Below, piece by piece: positions 10,837 to 21,244 of a stretch of 64,000 nucleotides of DNA. The notes under the pieces were generated by a model that saw only the letters and a program-made list of their open reading frames with translations, was not told where the DNA came from and searched no databases. The DNA lies in the NCBI GenBank assembly GCA_034769895.1, contig CM068373.1, positions 279,071,658-279,135,657 of the forward strand. The letters run 5' to 3'. The first letter of the stretch is position 1. Each line of letters opens with the position of its first letter. The translations under genes and the position numbers were made by a program. This stretch comes from Magicicada septendecula. Taxonomy: Eukaryota > Arthropoda > Insecta > Hemiptera > Cicadidae.

Positions 10837-13521
10837 TCATGCCCTATGGCAAAACTTTAGCTTTGAAATATGAGTGGTTACTCTTTCAACATCCCCTCCG
10901 GGATCACCCAATTTCACTGTGACGGGCGACACAAACCGAAGAATGCGGTATGGTCCCGACCAACGATAACATAGTTTAGCGGCCCTCCTATCTATGGTTG
11001 AGCTGATCGGATGGCTCTGGCAGTAGACCAAGTCGCCAATCTTAAATGGGTTCGGAATTCGCCCCTGATTGTAGCGACTACGGACGCGTTCGTGCGCACG
11101 AAGCAAATTCCTCCGGACCTCCCGCCATCTGTCCACAGTCGTGACCTCAGGATCGTTCGGTAGAAGATCATCAATGTGCCACAAATTGTCCAACGGCAAA
11201 CTCGGCGAGAACCCAAACATGACTTCAAAGGGTACGGCCTTGTGACTCTCGTGTAGGGCCGTGTTAAATGCCAATTGCAACCACTTTAAATTTAGGTCCC
11301 AACAATCCTGTTGTTCAGCATGGTAGGCGATAAGCGCTGAACGGAGATTCCGGTTAAATCTCTCCGCGTGGGACGGTTGAGGGTAGTACGGGGAAGTGGT
11401 CACATGTTTGATGCCGTTAGCGAAACACATTCGCCGGAAATCTTTCGAAATGAACTGTGGTCCATTGTCAGAGACAATGGTGGACGGAAAACCGAAATGC
11501 TGAAAGACATGGGTCTGTAGCATAAGGATAGTTGAGCGAGTGTTTGCCTGTCGTAAGGACAGTAGCCAGACAAACTTGGAAAAAGCATCCACGCAAACAA
11601 GTAGGTAAGCATTACCTGACTTGCTACGAGGGAAAGGTCCCACGTAGTCTATGAATAACTTCTCCATGGGTTTGCTCGCCACATCAGATGACAATAGACC
11701 CAATTTAGTGTTTTGAGCAGGCTTACTCAAGCCACAGAGATGACATGCTTTCACACGAGCCGCGATGTCCCTGTCCATGCCCTTCCAGATGAAATGCCTC
11801 CTAATACTGGAAATGGTCTTCGAAATTCCCTTATGGCCACCTATTGGGGAATCATGATAGTAGCTGAAGACCATCGGCACGAGCTTGCTAGGCAGCACAA
11901 CCTTCGGGGCACGTCCTTTCCGTTCTCGGCAGCACAGGACGCCCTTGGACAGAAAATATGGTACCTGCACGTTACCCTCTTTTAGGTGTTGGATGATAGG
12001 ACCCAACTCTTCATCATTTAACTGATGGGGTAACACATCAGTAAAAGCCAAAGGAAAATCCAGCAGAACGGAACAGGGTTGCTCAGAATTGGCTTCGCTG
12101 GGTTGGGAGAACATACGTGACAAGGCGTCTGCAACAATATTTTGTGTTCCCCTGATGTGTTGCACTTTGAATTTAAAGGATAAGATCTTGACCACCCAAC
12201 GCCCTATTTTACCCAGCTGCCGGGGATGAGCGAGAAGCCAGGAGAGAGCCTGATTATCGGTCTCCAGGAGGAACTCAGCGTGTTCCAAGAAACGCCTGAA
12301 CTTATCTAGAGCGTACACGACAGCAAGACACTCTAGTTCATACACTGAAGACTTCCTCTCTTGTTGGGTCAAGGTCCGGGATATAAATGCCACCGGCTGC
12401 CTAGCACCATCGACTTCCTGGGACAGAACCGCCCCGAGCGCAACAGAACTCGCGTCCGTTTGCAAAATGAATTTTTTTGAAAAATCAGGCATCGTCAACA
12501 CAGGGGGAGAGACGATCGCCTCCTTGAGGGTATCAAAGGCCCGCTGTTGCCTCTCTCCCCATACAAATTTGGTACCCTTCTTTCTGAGTTCGTTTAAAGG
12601 TACGGCAATCTCCGCGGCATTAGGGATAAATCTACGATAAAAATTGACCATGCCAACGAATCTGGCAACACCTTTCGCATCCCTAGGGGGAGGAAAATCT
12701 CGGATGCCTTGTGTCCTCTCCGGGTCGACCGTTACACCCCCATATGAGACGAGATGCCCCAAAAACGAAATACTCTTTTGTGCAAATTTGACCTTGTCTG
12801 GATTGATAGTGAGGCCAGCACTCCTCAATCGGCACATCACCTCTCTCAGGTGACCCAGATGCTCCTCGAACGTTTTGCTGTAGACTAAGAGGTCATCAAG
12901 ATAATTAAAGATGAACTTAAATTTTACGTCATGGAATACAGTGTCAAGTAGTCGCGTGAGGGTTTGAGCCCCCACCGCCAGACCCATGGGTACTCTAGTA
13001 TATTGATAAAGATTCCATGGCACACAGAATGCCGTATAAGGGCGGCTTTCCTTAGACAGAGGAATCTGATGATAAGCGGGATTGAGGTCAAAGATGGTGA
13101 AGTACCTGGCCCCACTAAACCAATCGAAAGCGGAATGTAAATCGGGAAGGGGAACTGAATCCACCTCAATATTAGCATTTAGTTTGCGATAGTCTATGAC
13201 CATACGCTGTTTACCCCCAGGCTTGGGCACCAGAAATGCTGGACTTGCATAACTAGAATTGGAAGGTTCAATGACCCCTTGTTTAAGCAACTCTTGAACC
13301 TTCTCTCTAAGAACATCCATCTTTGGAGGAGCGAATTTGTATGGGTGTGAGCGTACTACGGCGGAGTCCGTTAAACGGATCTTATACTCCAAAAGATGTG
13401 TGAGCCCCAAGTTGGGAGTTAATACAGTGGGGAACTGCTCACACAAATGATCCAAAGCTTCTGGGACGGAGTGAGATGGTCTCTTTCTGAATCGGGACAC
13501 ACAACCTCCTGGATACCTCCC
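10837..13521 (-). CDS. pol: RT - RNase H - integrase of the Gypsy element
   Basis: Copies RNA to DNA and integrates it. Residue numbers count from codon 13500 (GTG), because no ATG opens this frame and its first stop-free codon is 13521. RT: FDLN with D138, YLDD at 200-203. RNase H: TDAS D349, YELE near 388, TDNQ D415, ADALS D458. Integrase: H549, H556, C586, C589 zinc site, then D618, D678, E713 with the 35-residue D-E spacing. A GPY/F module (WSGPY) sits at 847-851; no chromodomain follows. All catalytic residues are present. The upstream protease is in a different frame (-1), so this copy needs a second shift or is broken at 13419-13521. Confidence 0.95.
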   Translation of the reverse strand, partial: GRYPGGCVSRFRKRPSHSVPEALDHLCEQFPTVLTPNLGLTHLLEYKIRLTDSAVVRSHPYKFAPPKMDVLREKVQELLKQGVIEPSNSSYASPAFLVPKPGGKQRMVIDYRKLNANIEVDSVPLPDLHSAFDWFSGARYFTIFDLNPAYHQIPLSKESRPYTAFCVPWNLYQYTRVPMGLAVGAQTLTRLLDTVFHDVKFKFIFNYLDDLLVYSKTFEEHLGHLREVMCRLRSAGLTINPDKVKFAQKSISFLGHLVSYGGVTVDPERTQGIRDFPPPRDAKGVARFVGMVNFYRRFIPNAAEIAVPLNELRKKGTKFVWGERQQRAFDTLKEAIVSPPVLTMPDFSKKFILQTDASSVALGAVLSQEVDGARQPVAFISRTLTQQERKSSVYELECLAVVYALDKFRRFLEHAEFLLETDNQALSWLLAHPRQLGKIGRWVVKILSFKFKVQHIRGTQNIVADALSRMFSQPSEANSEQPCSVLLDFPLAFTDVLPHQLNDEELGPIIQHLKEGNVQVPYFLSKGVLCCRERKGRAPKVVLPSKLVPMVFSYYHDSPIGGHKGISKTISSIRRHFIWKGMDRDIAARVKACHLCGLSKPAQNTKLGLLSSDVASKPMEKLFIDYVGPFPRSKSGNAYLLVCVDAFSKFVWLLSLRQANTRSTILMLQTHVFQHFGFPSTIVSDNGPQFISKDFRRMCFANGIKHVTTSPYYPQPSHAERFNRNLRSALIAYHAEQQDCWDLNLKWLQLAFNTALHESHKAVPFEVMFGFSPSLPLDNLWHIDDLLPNDPEVTTVDRWREVRRNLLRAHERVRSRYNQGRIPNPFKIGDLVYCQSHPISSTIDRRAAKLCYRWSGPYRILRFVSPVTVKLGDPGGDVERVTTHISKLKFCHRA

Positions 13522-14057
13522 TTAGCTCCCTGGTACCCCAGGAAAGGAATGACAACCTCCCGATTGAATTTAAAGTAACAGTGGTGCGCTTGAATATCTA
13601 AAAAGAGACCACTCTTGGAGATGAAATCGGCACCCACAATGCAGTCGACTCCCAGAGCCGGAGAAACCAAAAATCGCCACACCCATGAAAAACACTCGAT
13701 TTTAATACTTAGGGAAACCACCCGGGAGATGGGCAGAATTTCCCGCGATGCAGTCCAGCATACCACGGAAGACCGATCCGACCCTAATAGTAAGCCCTGT
13801 TGTTCAAGGTCCTCACATACTCTAGATGAAATTATGGATCGGGCTGATCCAGAGTCAACCAAGGCTCTGAGCTGACCCTTTTTCAACTCGACCAACAGGA
13901 AGGGGCATACTGAACTGTAGTTGGGGACAGTTCGCAGGACCTTGGAGCCAGATGACCCGGGATTTGCTACCCGCCTGGGGTTAAGTGAAACTGGAACCGA
14001 ACGGCCTAACGGGGAAGACCACTCCCTACTTATCTTCCCCGAGAATTTACGTTTTTT
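13419..14057 (-). CDS. pro: Aspartic protease domain of the Gypsy element
   Basis: The -1 frame relative to gag is open from the slippery site to the stop at 13419. It carries the retroviral-type aspartic protease signature ALVDSGSA (catalytic D-S-G) about 60 codons in, and the later hydrophobic DCIVGADF motif expected of the second half of the fold. No ATG is needed because it should be made as a Gag-Pro fusion. It overlaps the RT frame by about 100 nt, but RT lies in yet another -1 phase. Confidence 0.85.
   Translation of the reverse strand, partial: KKRKFSGKISREWSSPLGRSVPVSLNPRRVANPGSSGSKVLRTVPNYSSVCPFLLVELKKGQLRALVDSGSARSIISSRVCEDLEQQGLLLGSDRSSVVCWTASREILPISRVVSLSIKIECFSWVWRFLVSPALGVDCIVGADFISKSGLFLDIQAHHCYFKFNREVVIPFLGYQGAKGGIQEVVCPDSERDHLTPSQKLWIICVSSSPLY
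14011..14057 (-). promoter_or_regulatory. -1 ribosomal frameshift signal at gag/protease
   Basis: In element sense the gag frame reads TCA AAA AAC, which contains the canonical heptamer A AAA AAC (14057-14051) in the correct phase. Ten bases later GGGGAAGA (14040-14033) can pair perfectly with TCTTCCCC (14018-14011), an 8-bp stem around a 14-nt loop that contains the gag stop. A -1 slip leads exactly into the protease frame, which is open from the heptamer to 13419. The loop start TAAGT could pair with ACTTA further downstream as a pseudoknot, but this is only a possibility. Confidence 0.85.
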
Positions 14058-15343
14058 GAAAAGTTACCATTTCGGGAAGTCCCTTGACGCTGTCTAGCAT
14101 CGTTACAATAGCGCGCAACGTGACCGGATCTATGACACCTAGAACAGAATAATTCTCGTACCTCACAGCTCTGAACCGGCGCAGGCCGAGGACCCCAAGA
14201 CCCGGGCTGCCCGACTCGTCGCTCTAAATCAGGGCGATCTGAACGCCTCCTAGCCTCGTGGGCTCTAATATCGTCATTACCCCGTATAGTGGTTGACTCG
14301 GCGCACAGCCGGTCCAAATCAATAAAACTTTGGGGACGGACAGCGAATGTCAGACGTGACCGTTCCTCCGGCGTCACGCCCTCCAAAATAGTGTAAATAA
14401 CTTCAGACTCAGACAACCCCAGCCTCAGGATCCGGGCCGCGTCTTTAACACTGGAAATGAAATGAGCAAGGGACTCTCCGCTTGCTTGAACTCTATAAAA
14501 ATGTTTATGTCTTAACCGGTCGTGTAACCTTCCCGGTACGAAAGCGTCCAGGACTTCCCGATGGAAATGGTCAATGCCACCGCCATCCATAAGGGTACTT
14601 GTCACGCGCTCAGCCATAGATCCCCGACAGTACCGGTAAATGAGCTCAAGCAAAGTCCGCTCCGACAGCCCAGGGAAATCGGCCAACTGAAAAAATATGC
14701 GCAAGAATCTCAAAAGCGCCTCGGGATCCAGACCATCGACAACTGGGAGACGCTGAATGACATCCGACAGTGGGTTAGGGAGCTTGTGATAGCTCGCTGT
14801 AGCCATATCCGAAAAGGCAGGAACATGGGCAGGGGGTTCCACCCTGGCTGCCGTCTCAACAGAAGATGAAGAAGAACCGGAATTCGCATCCACGTGGCGA
14901 CGCTGGCCGAGAGAAAACTCCCGCAATGCCATCGCCACTTGCTCCCTAAGAGTGACAACATTTTTCTCTAATTCCGAGGTGGTAGCCTGTGATTCAGCAT
15001 TCTGTAAACGGCATAGAACATGTTGTAAACGTTGGCGTACCCTCTGTCTAGCCGTAGAGGTGGGTGCCACCGACTGCAGGCCTTCGGCCAAATCGCGCAG
15101 TTCTGAAAATTTTTCCGAGCACAGCTCCACCTCGGCTGTGACATCCGTAAGTAATACTCTCCCACTCGGTGCCTCACCGGAGGCAAGAGCCTCGCGGAGT
15201 TGCTTCCTTAATGAAACAACAGTCTCCTGCGGCTTCCGTCCCCGGAACCGGACCTCCCACTCGAGCTCATCTTTGACAAACAAGTCCACATTCACAGAAA
15301 TGGACATGACCGCGCAATCCACACACACATCACGTAAAAGCAA
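14030..15343 (-). CDS. gag: Gag polyprotein of the Gypsy element (437 aa)
   Basis: Structural polyprotein forming the retrotransposon particle. The N-terminal 150 residues are rich in heptad-like L/E/R/Q patterns (probable coiled coil). A serine run near residues 156-161 separates them from a capsid-like helical region (about 175-370). An arginine-rich linker leads to one CCHC zinc knuckle, C400-x2-C403-x4-H408-x4-C413. The first ATG is at 15343, but the second (residue 13, at 15307) is equally plausible because the leading 12 residues look untranslated. It ends at TAA 14032-14030, inside the loop of a hairpin just past a -1 slippery site, so ribosomes that slip continue into protease. Intact. 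Confidence 0.9.
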   Translation of the reverse strand: MLLRDVCVDCAVMSISVNVDLFVKDELEWEVRFRGRKPQETVVSLRKQLREALASGEAPSGRVLLTDVTAEVELCSEKFSELRDLAEGLQSVAPTSTARQRVRQRLQHVLCRLQNAESQATTSELEKNVVTLREQVAMALREFSLGQRRHVDANSGSSSSSVETAARVEPPAHVPAFSDMATASYHKLPNPLSDVIQRLPVVDGLDPEALLRFLRIFFQLADFPGLSERTLLELIYRYCRGSMAERVTSTLMDGGGIDHFHREVLDAFVPGRLHDRLRHKHFYRVQASGESLAHFISSVKDAARILRLGLSESEVIYTILEGVTPEERSRLTFAVRPQSFIDLDRLCAESTTIRGNDDIRAHEARRRSDRPDLERRVGQPGSWGPRPAPVQSCEVRELFCSRCHRSGHVARYCNDARQRQGTSRNGNFSKNVNSRGR

Positions 15344-16159
15344 TAATTAAAGAGAACGACAGGAAGAACTTGATCATACAAGCGGCTCCAGAATGCTCTA
15401 GCGATACGACGAGATGGGTGTCATAAAAGCAGAGAAACAGCCATACAAAATGCCCAGAAGAGAACACGACACAAAACAACCAAACTAACTCACTACATAC
15501 CATCCACCAAGTACACATAAAATTCGATATAATCGAAAATATAAACTATCACATCCATGCCCTTGGTCGGACCATAACCGCATTCAAAATACATGATACC
15601 GCCACGCAACGCCCTCAATAAACAAGTACTATATAACGGGGATGCTATCAAACACGTAGTCTAATCCAAGAGACAAGTCACAATCAAAATCAACAAGTAC
15701 TGACGGCCCTCATCATGTCCAGACTCTGTATGAGCTCCAGGGTATGTGCAAGTGAAATCAATCAGCACCCATTCATTAAAAAAATCAATCACCTTCTTAT
15801 AACCCCTTTTCAAAATTCATCTTACACTCAACATCACAAAATAATCACTTAAACACTAACACATATTAAATTATCTTAAACTTCATTAACCCCTTATTCA
15901 TTTTATAAAATGTGCTATTTTCCTGGTTATTCATTCTATTAATTTGTTACACCACCATTAAGTTTTCTTACAACACCTGGATTCTAATCAAAAATAATTT
16001 GAAATAATTTGCAAGTCCTAACACCAGCCGACATGTCTGTAACCACCCTAAGTTTCATTTAAGAAAATAAATGTAAGTCCCCAGATTCTAAAATTTCTCA
16101 AATTCAAAAGAAAAGAAAAATTAAGGCAGAAATAATACCTACTACCTACCTAGAATCAT
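15344..16159 (-). other. Gypsy 5' leader (about 0.8 kb)
   Basis: Untranslated leader between the primer site and gag. No ORF of interest and no clear packaging hairpin recognised. AT-rich near the primer site. Confidence 0.6.
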
Positions 16160-16177
16160 AACCACGCTCTGCTACCA
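16160..16177 (-). other. Primer-binding site, initiator Met tRNA type
   Basis: In element sense the sequence TGGTAGCAGAGCGTGGTT starts two bases after the LTR. Its first 12 bases complement the CCA-tailed 3' end of insect initiator methionine tRNA (from memory of that tRNA), and GGTT further in also fits. This would prime minus-strand cDNA synthesis. Confidence 0.75.
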
Positions 16178-16179
16178 TT

Positions 16180-18350
16180 TGAAACCCCCCTTTTATTTTT
16201 CTAAGTTTTTGTAATTTTTTTTGAATTTTTATTTTATTTAATTTTTTTCTTATTAAGTTTTTTTTTTGTAAAGGGGAGAGACATCATATTTAGAACTAGG
16301 TGAAAAACCTAGAGGAAGCAAAAGTGTGCAAGGCCCAATTACAATTACAGACATGTCCCCCCAGGTGAATGACAGGACTTGCAAATGAAAAAGTCTTTTA
16401 ACCAACAAGCGTGTGCTTTATTAAACCTGCAAGATGTTACATAAAATGACAAGTTCTTGATTGTGTGAGCACACCATTAAGGGCAGAATTATATATACAT
16501 ATGTATATCAATTAATATTCATAATGTCACAAAGTAAGTGAATTTGATATTAACATAATTGAAAAATTTCTGCCTGATTATGTATGAGTCAAAGTTAGTA
16601 ATAATCTCATTCATAAAAGCAATACTAATCCATAAGTGTTGTATAGCTTCAAATAGGCTAGCCTGTTGTCTTAGTAAGCACATTTATGGTTTTTCTCTTT
16701 TTCAAATTCATTGCATATTCCCCCAGCAAAATATAGTAAAATTACACACACAAACACATACACGACATAAATAACAAAACATCCCTCATCTCAGTACTAA
16801 CTTCCTCATAAACCCATTCCAACTACAGTAAATGAATGCATCATAATATGTATAGATATGTACAAATATAAATGACAGCGTAAACTGATAATCACAGCTC
16901 CTAAGTATAGATTTGCCTTGGTAATTAACACCAAAGAATGTAAGTGACCGCCCCGAGACTCAACCAGCTAAACGACCCTGACTTTAATCATTAAAGCGCT
17001 AAGTATATGTGTGAAAGAAAAATGTTTCTCATCTAAAGCATCAGACAGCCCCCGTTACGTGATTAAAAGTCAGCCATGACCAGATGACATGATAGCACAA
17101 GATAATTAACTCCCTAATGGTCTTAATTAGATGAAAAGTTAGATCTTACAGCAAACTGCGGATGTGTGTGTATGTGTGTAATTTCTTACACATTATAAAG
17201 TTATAAGATACTTCATTAGGTGTACTGCTGTAATGTTCACACATGCAATAACATAATTGAACATGAGAGTTTGTGCTAGAGTGTAACGGTCAGAACTTCA
17301 CGAGTGAGCTTCTGGCGGCTTCTGTGCATTCACCATGTTGTAGAGAGAGAAATAGATAATCAGAATTTTCCCACCTGGATTGTCCGGTGTACTTAGTCCG
17401 TATAGGCGCGGATCAGTGATGTCACAGTCGTGTCACAAGTCCCGGGTGCAGCTTAGCGTTGGAAGAGTCCTAAGTTGTCCTCGACTGACGGCATCGTGGC
17501 TATACGATCGTCTCTGCCATTAGGGTGGACAGATGTACGTCCACCTGACACCCATCTCGCCCTTGTTCGAGCACCTGGACATACAATAGGTTGTAGAGGG
17601 TGTCATAAAGAAAAATCACGCCACATAGGCCGTCCACATTAAATTCCAACACTAACTTTAAGCAGCAACAGCGCACACACACATCGCCACCAATTCATAT
17701 TAAACAGTATTAAGCTCCCCAGCTGTGACTTATCTCACTCATCTAGCAATTACTTTCTTAGTATTTCGTTGAAATATTCAAATTGATTAGCTGTGTCTTT
17801 CATAGTTATTAATGACATCAAAAACAGCTGAGTGCAAGATACATTAGCACATTCTCTATTGAAGTCAACTTGACCCACGACATTTACATTCGTATTAATT
17901 TAATTTTGTAATAGCATTAACGCCCAGATTAAAAACTGCTCTACACACACACACACAAGTATAATTTATAATAGAGGCTGAAACATAAAAATATATTTGG
18001 GGTTAGAATATTTTCAGAACCCGCTAACTTGTACATACCTGGAGCTACACTTTATCTAGCCAACCATAGTGATAGACGAGGAAATCCAGAACAAACGGTA
18101 GCCGCCAGTCGAGAGCAGATGACCAGGTTGGAGGATAGAACAGAAATGAGACCGATTCAATGTTTCGGCCTAGCCAAGTAAACTCTGGATGCAGGAATGT
18201 ACAGAAACAGCTGGCAGCGCCAGCTGTATTGCGTAGCTGCACAACATTTGTGTGCATAACCGGCCAACAACGACGAACGTATGGCAGTGCATGACGTCAC
18301 CGCCGCTCGTTTTAAAACTTATAATACGCTGCCGAACCCAGTACGGCACA
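16180..18350 (-). repeat. 5' LTR (2171 bp)
   Basis: Partner of 8288-10459. Differences I can see include g/a beside the TG end, one extra C in the C run, a/g in tatatgt(a/g)tgaaag, a short (CA)n length change, a/c in tttt(a/c)agaacc, a/c in agaa(a/c)aaacgg and g/a in atga(g/a)gccg-type context. In element sense it is the promoter-bearing copy. A TTATAAG stretch lies about 25-30 bp from its 5' end, but whether it is the TATA box is not established. Confidence 0.95.
18292..18299. promoter_or_regulatory. CRE-type palindrome TGACGTCA in the 5' LTR
   Basis: Perfect 8-bp ATF/CREB-type site about 50 bp inside the 5' end of the LTR (element sense). It is conserved at 10401-10408 in the other LTR. 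It may contribute to transcription, but that is inferred from the motif alone. Confidence 0.45.
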
Positions 18351-18354
18351 GCGT
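18351..18354. repeat. Target-site duplication GCGT, right
   Basis: Matches 8284-8287 exactly and abuts the CA end of the right LTR at 18350. Confidence 0.85.
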
Positions 18355-18383
18355 GGTCCACGGCTGGCCTGTTCGTGTAAAAA

Positions 18384-18650
18384 AAATAATAGCATAATAA
18401 TAATAATGGATTTTTTTACTCCCTAACCAGTCTAAGGACTTTCCAAGGTAGGCTGCTTATGTGAGCCGTTTGGGCATACAGGAAGGCAGTGTGACCAGAA
18501 CTACGTTCAAGCTGTCTATTTTACACCAGAATGTTATTCTGTGTACTAGAAACCACGAAACTAGAAATTGTGTCTTGATTTTATGGTGAGGCGCCTGGGA
18601 ATCGAACCTGTGACCTCTACATTACAGCCAACCCGCTATATTAATTGGTC
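18384..18650 (-). mobile_element. tRNA-derived SINE, copy 2
   Basis: Same family as 1-245. The minus strand has a perfect B box GGTTCGATTCC (18598-18608) in the tRNA-like head, the shared body (plus-strand landmark cttgattttatggtg; taggctgc...tatgtgagc at 18450) and an A/ATT-rich tail at 18384-18415. The Gypsy element inserted about 35 bp beyond the tail. Confidence 0.75.
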
Positions 18651-19721
18651 TACTAAACTTATTCTGTAATAACAATAGCGAGTGCAAGGACAACAATAAT
18701 AACGGCAATAATGATGAGAGCAATTAACAGAGTAAATTAACGCGGAGTAAATAAATCACACTGTGTGGAAGTTTTACGGCTGCATTTGCCAGTTCTATTG
18801 TGACAGCAATACAACTCGTAATGCTTCACATACAGCGTTTAACAGCTATTCCATAGTGCCACATGTAGTGACAGTTTTAATGCATAAAAATTAAACTAAT
18901 TTAAAAAAAATTAAATAAAACTGTTTTAACGTTTTTTGTGTGTTTTATATGACCTTAGTTACAGTCGACTACACAATAACAAACACTTCGGTTTCAATGC
19001 GACTATCCACGGAACACACATGAAACAAAGATGGAATACAAGGTTACTAAAGCTGCATAGCTTCTACCTGTATGGTACTTGAGCTTGATTTTATGCAGCA
19101 ATGAGATAACATTAAAGACGTAGTAAGACATATTTTTATTTTAATAACAAAAGTAAATGTACGTACCTGTGACCGAGCCGAAAGCAAACGTTCGCCCTTC
19201 CATTTCTTCTTTGTCGAATATTTTAAAAACTGTCTCTACTGAGGAAGGCCACCGATGGGTGACCGAAACGTGTAGAAAACCACATCTCAAAGCACCCGAC
19301 TACGACCTAGTAGCCCGCACATCGTACATTAATGACTCCGAGAGTGACAGCCTAAGGAACAAGCAACAACTTTAAAAATTTACAGTTATATTTATTTGCA
19401 ATCTCTTAAAAGAAAATAAACACGTAAAACTATCTCTTGTAACCAACGTATCAGAAAAATGATACAAAGGCATCAAACTCTGATACACTTATTGCTTACT
19501 AATGGTACTTATAATCTCAATCTTCTATTCATTGTTCATAACCTAAAGGTGCCATACATATGACTTATAATACAGTTTTAATTACATTTGATCGATTTGA
19601 ATGTAGCTGCTCTAATTCTATTTGTTTTGGTGATTCTTAATATTTGTAGTTTGAAATCACACAACTAAACGCGATTTTTGTGACACGAATGTTGGTTCAG
19701 AGATATCTTAATACATTATGA
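18651..19721. other. No gene seen
   Basis: AT-rich intergenic DNA. A 72-codon ORF at 19157-19375 has no recognised domain and merely spans the hammerhead-like motif at 19239. Confidence 0.6.
19239..19272 (+). ncRNA. Hammerhead-like core (candidate, degenerate)
   Basis: CTGAGGA (fits CUGANGA) is followed by a hairpin GGCCACC-loop-GGTGACC with one mismatch, then GAAACGTG. This is the stem-II/GAAA half of a hammerhead ribozyme. Stem I and the cleavage site are not evident. Confidence 0.35.
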
Positions 19722-19925
19722 GTACCAGTTTCTCTGGTGTTTAATCATTAATAACGCTGATTAGAGAAACGACCTATACAATCCACGTAACAATGTTTGC
19801 ATCCGTTCTATGTAACTGACCATCATCCAATTACGTGGCAAGTATAATTACGTCATGAAGTAAGAGATATGTAAATTTTCAGACAGTCTAATAGGTAGAC
19901 TGAGTATCCTTGTTGTCTTCCCGTC
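19722..19925. repeat. Dispersed repeat A, copy 1
   Basis: Shares phrases in order (ttctctggtgtt; acgtaacaatgt; gtaactgac...ccaattac; cagacagt.taata) with 26455-26510 plus 27226-27345, and partly with 31150-31215, 43064-43135 and 51310-51350. No coding capacity; class unknown. Confidence 0.5.
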
Positions 19926-19929
19926 TAGC

Positions 19930-20330
19930 ACGCCGGCCTACATTTTGTTTTAATGACGGCATAAATCAGCCAGAGGGCGTACTCACAACACATTCTTAGA
20001 ACTGAATGAAACACGTTTATAAAGTACGGGCGTCCCCTGCACGCAATCCACGTACCTTGTTACAATTCATTATGTTCTTCACACACACACACACACACAC
20101 ACAATTGTGTTTCATACTGGTGCCGCAATTGTTTTACAGAATTTAATTACAGGCGCTTATCAGAAGCGGAGAATAAAATAAAAATAGTCCTCAGCCCAGG
20201 GGCAAATAAAATTTACGATATCTTACGACCTGTATAAGTAAACGGAATACTCAAGATGTAATTACTGCCAAGACAGGAGGGATACATATTGCGATGTACA
20301 AGGCTCGCATAGAATAAGTAATCGGTTATG
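19930..20330. repeat. Dispersed repeat B, copy 1
   Basis: Aligns with 30566-31000: shared landmarks are ggcctac, agggcgt/gggcgtgctcac, acattcttagaa, acgggcgtcc, cacgtaccttgtta, a (CA)n run (20080-20103 here), ttggtgccgca and aagacaggaggg. Unclassified interspersed repeat. Confidence 0.6.
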
Positions 20331-21244
20331 TCAAATGTTGGAATGTTTCGGATTTATTAATGATTTTTTTTTTCAAATTGCACTAATAATATAATATTCC
20401 TTGTGATAACAAAATAAAATTAATTAACTGTCTCTGTTGATCTTTTTTTATAAATTTAAAATATTTTTCTCTTTTACTTTAATCATATAAAGATTGAATT
20501 TATACGAGTTCTTTTGTCTTTACGTTTATAAGTGTTCCTTTATAAGTTTATAACAAATAATTTCACTTTCCTTTATGATGGACCTCCGGATGTCGATGCT
20601 CCGGTCCTGGTAAGTGGCTACAGTTGTTCCTCTGGATACGTGACTATCTCCTACTGTTGCCCGGTGTTTAGGGTCGTTCTCGGGTTTGGTACTTGTACAA
20701 TTTGTAGTGAATTAATTTTTAATATTGATTTATACTGTGTATTAATAATACACAATACTCCAGTAAACTTGAAGTGTTCTTATGCCGACAATCTTGTACT
20801 ATACCGTACTAGCACTCGATATTTAATCTACTCACGAACTTTCTGACTTGTAGCAACCGTCTAGACTAGTAGCAACGACCACGCGTTATTGAGTTCAGAG
20901 CGAGACTGCATTATACGATACGAAGTACAAAGTCACCTCAGATCTCAGCCAATATCTCTAACGTTCATTGGCTAAAGTATTACTTTTCTTTCGGCTTAAG
21001 TTTAGATAACAGTCTTCTTGTAAATTTTTGTCTACGAACAAAGCTAAGCTTCCACAAAAAAACTATTTTAATTTTATTACTTTTCTTCAGGGTCTAAAAC
21101 TTTCTCTATAAAAAACTCATATATTTAGTTGTTAAATTTATGAACAAATATTACCACTCGATAGGTCTTTTATTTATGCATACTCTGGTCCAAGTCTCAT
21201 GTCAGAATTTTTAATTTCACATTTTCACAAAAGTTACTTACTTT
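20331..21244. other. No gene seen
   Basis: AT-rich. A 104-codon ORF at 20532-20846 has no recognisable motif and I do not call it a gene. Confidence 0.55.

Larger units (their letters stand above)
8288..18350 (-). mobile_element. Full-length Ty3/Gypsy-type LTR retrotransposon
   Basis: A 10,063-bp element on the minus strand: LTR - primer site - leader - gag - protease - RT/RNase H - integrase - polypurine tract - LTR. The order RT, RNase H, integrase places it in Ty3/Gypsy (Metaviridae) rather than Copia. The LTRs start TG and end CA in the element's sense and are flanked by GCGT on both sides. No env-like ORF exists: only 377 bp separate the pol stop from the 3' LTR. The LTR pair shows about five substitutions and two small indels over 2.17 kb, so the insertion is recent. 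One frame break between protease and RT probably disables this copy. Confidence 0.96.

Noticed and set aside
13419..13521. A second programmed frameshift site
   Set aside because: No slippery heptamer was found in the overlap; a private indel is simpler. Kept as a finding to check, not as a feature.
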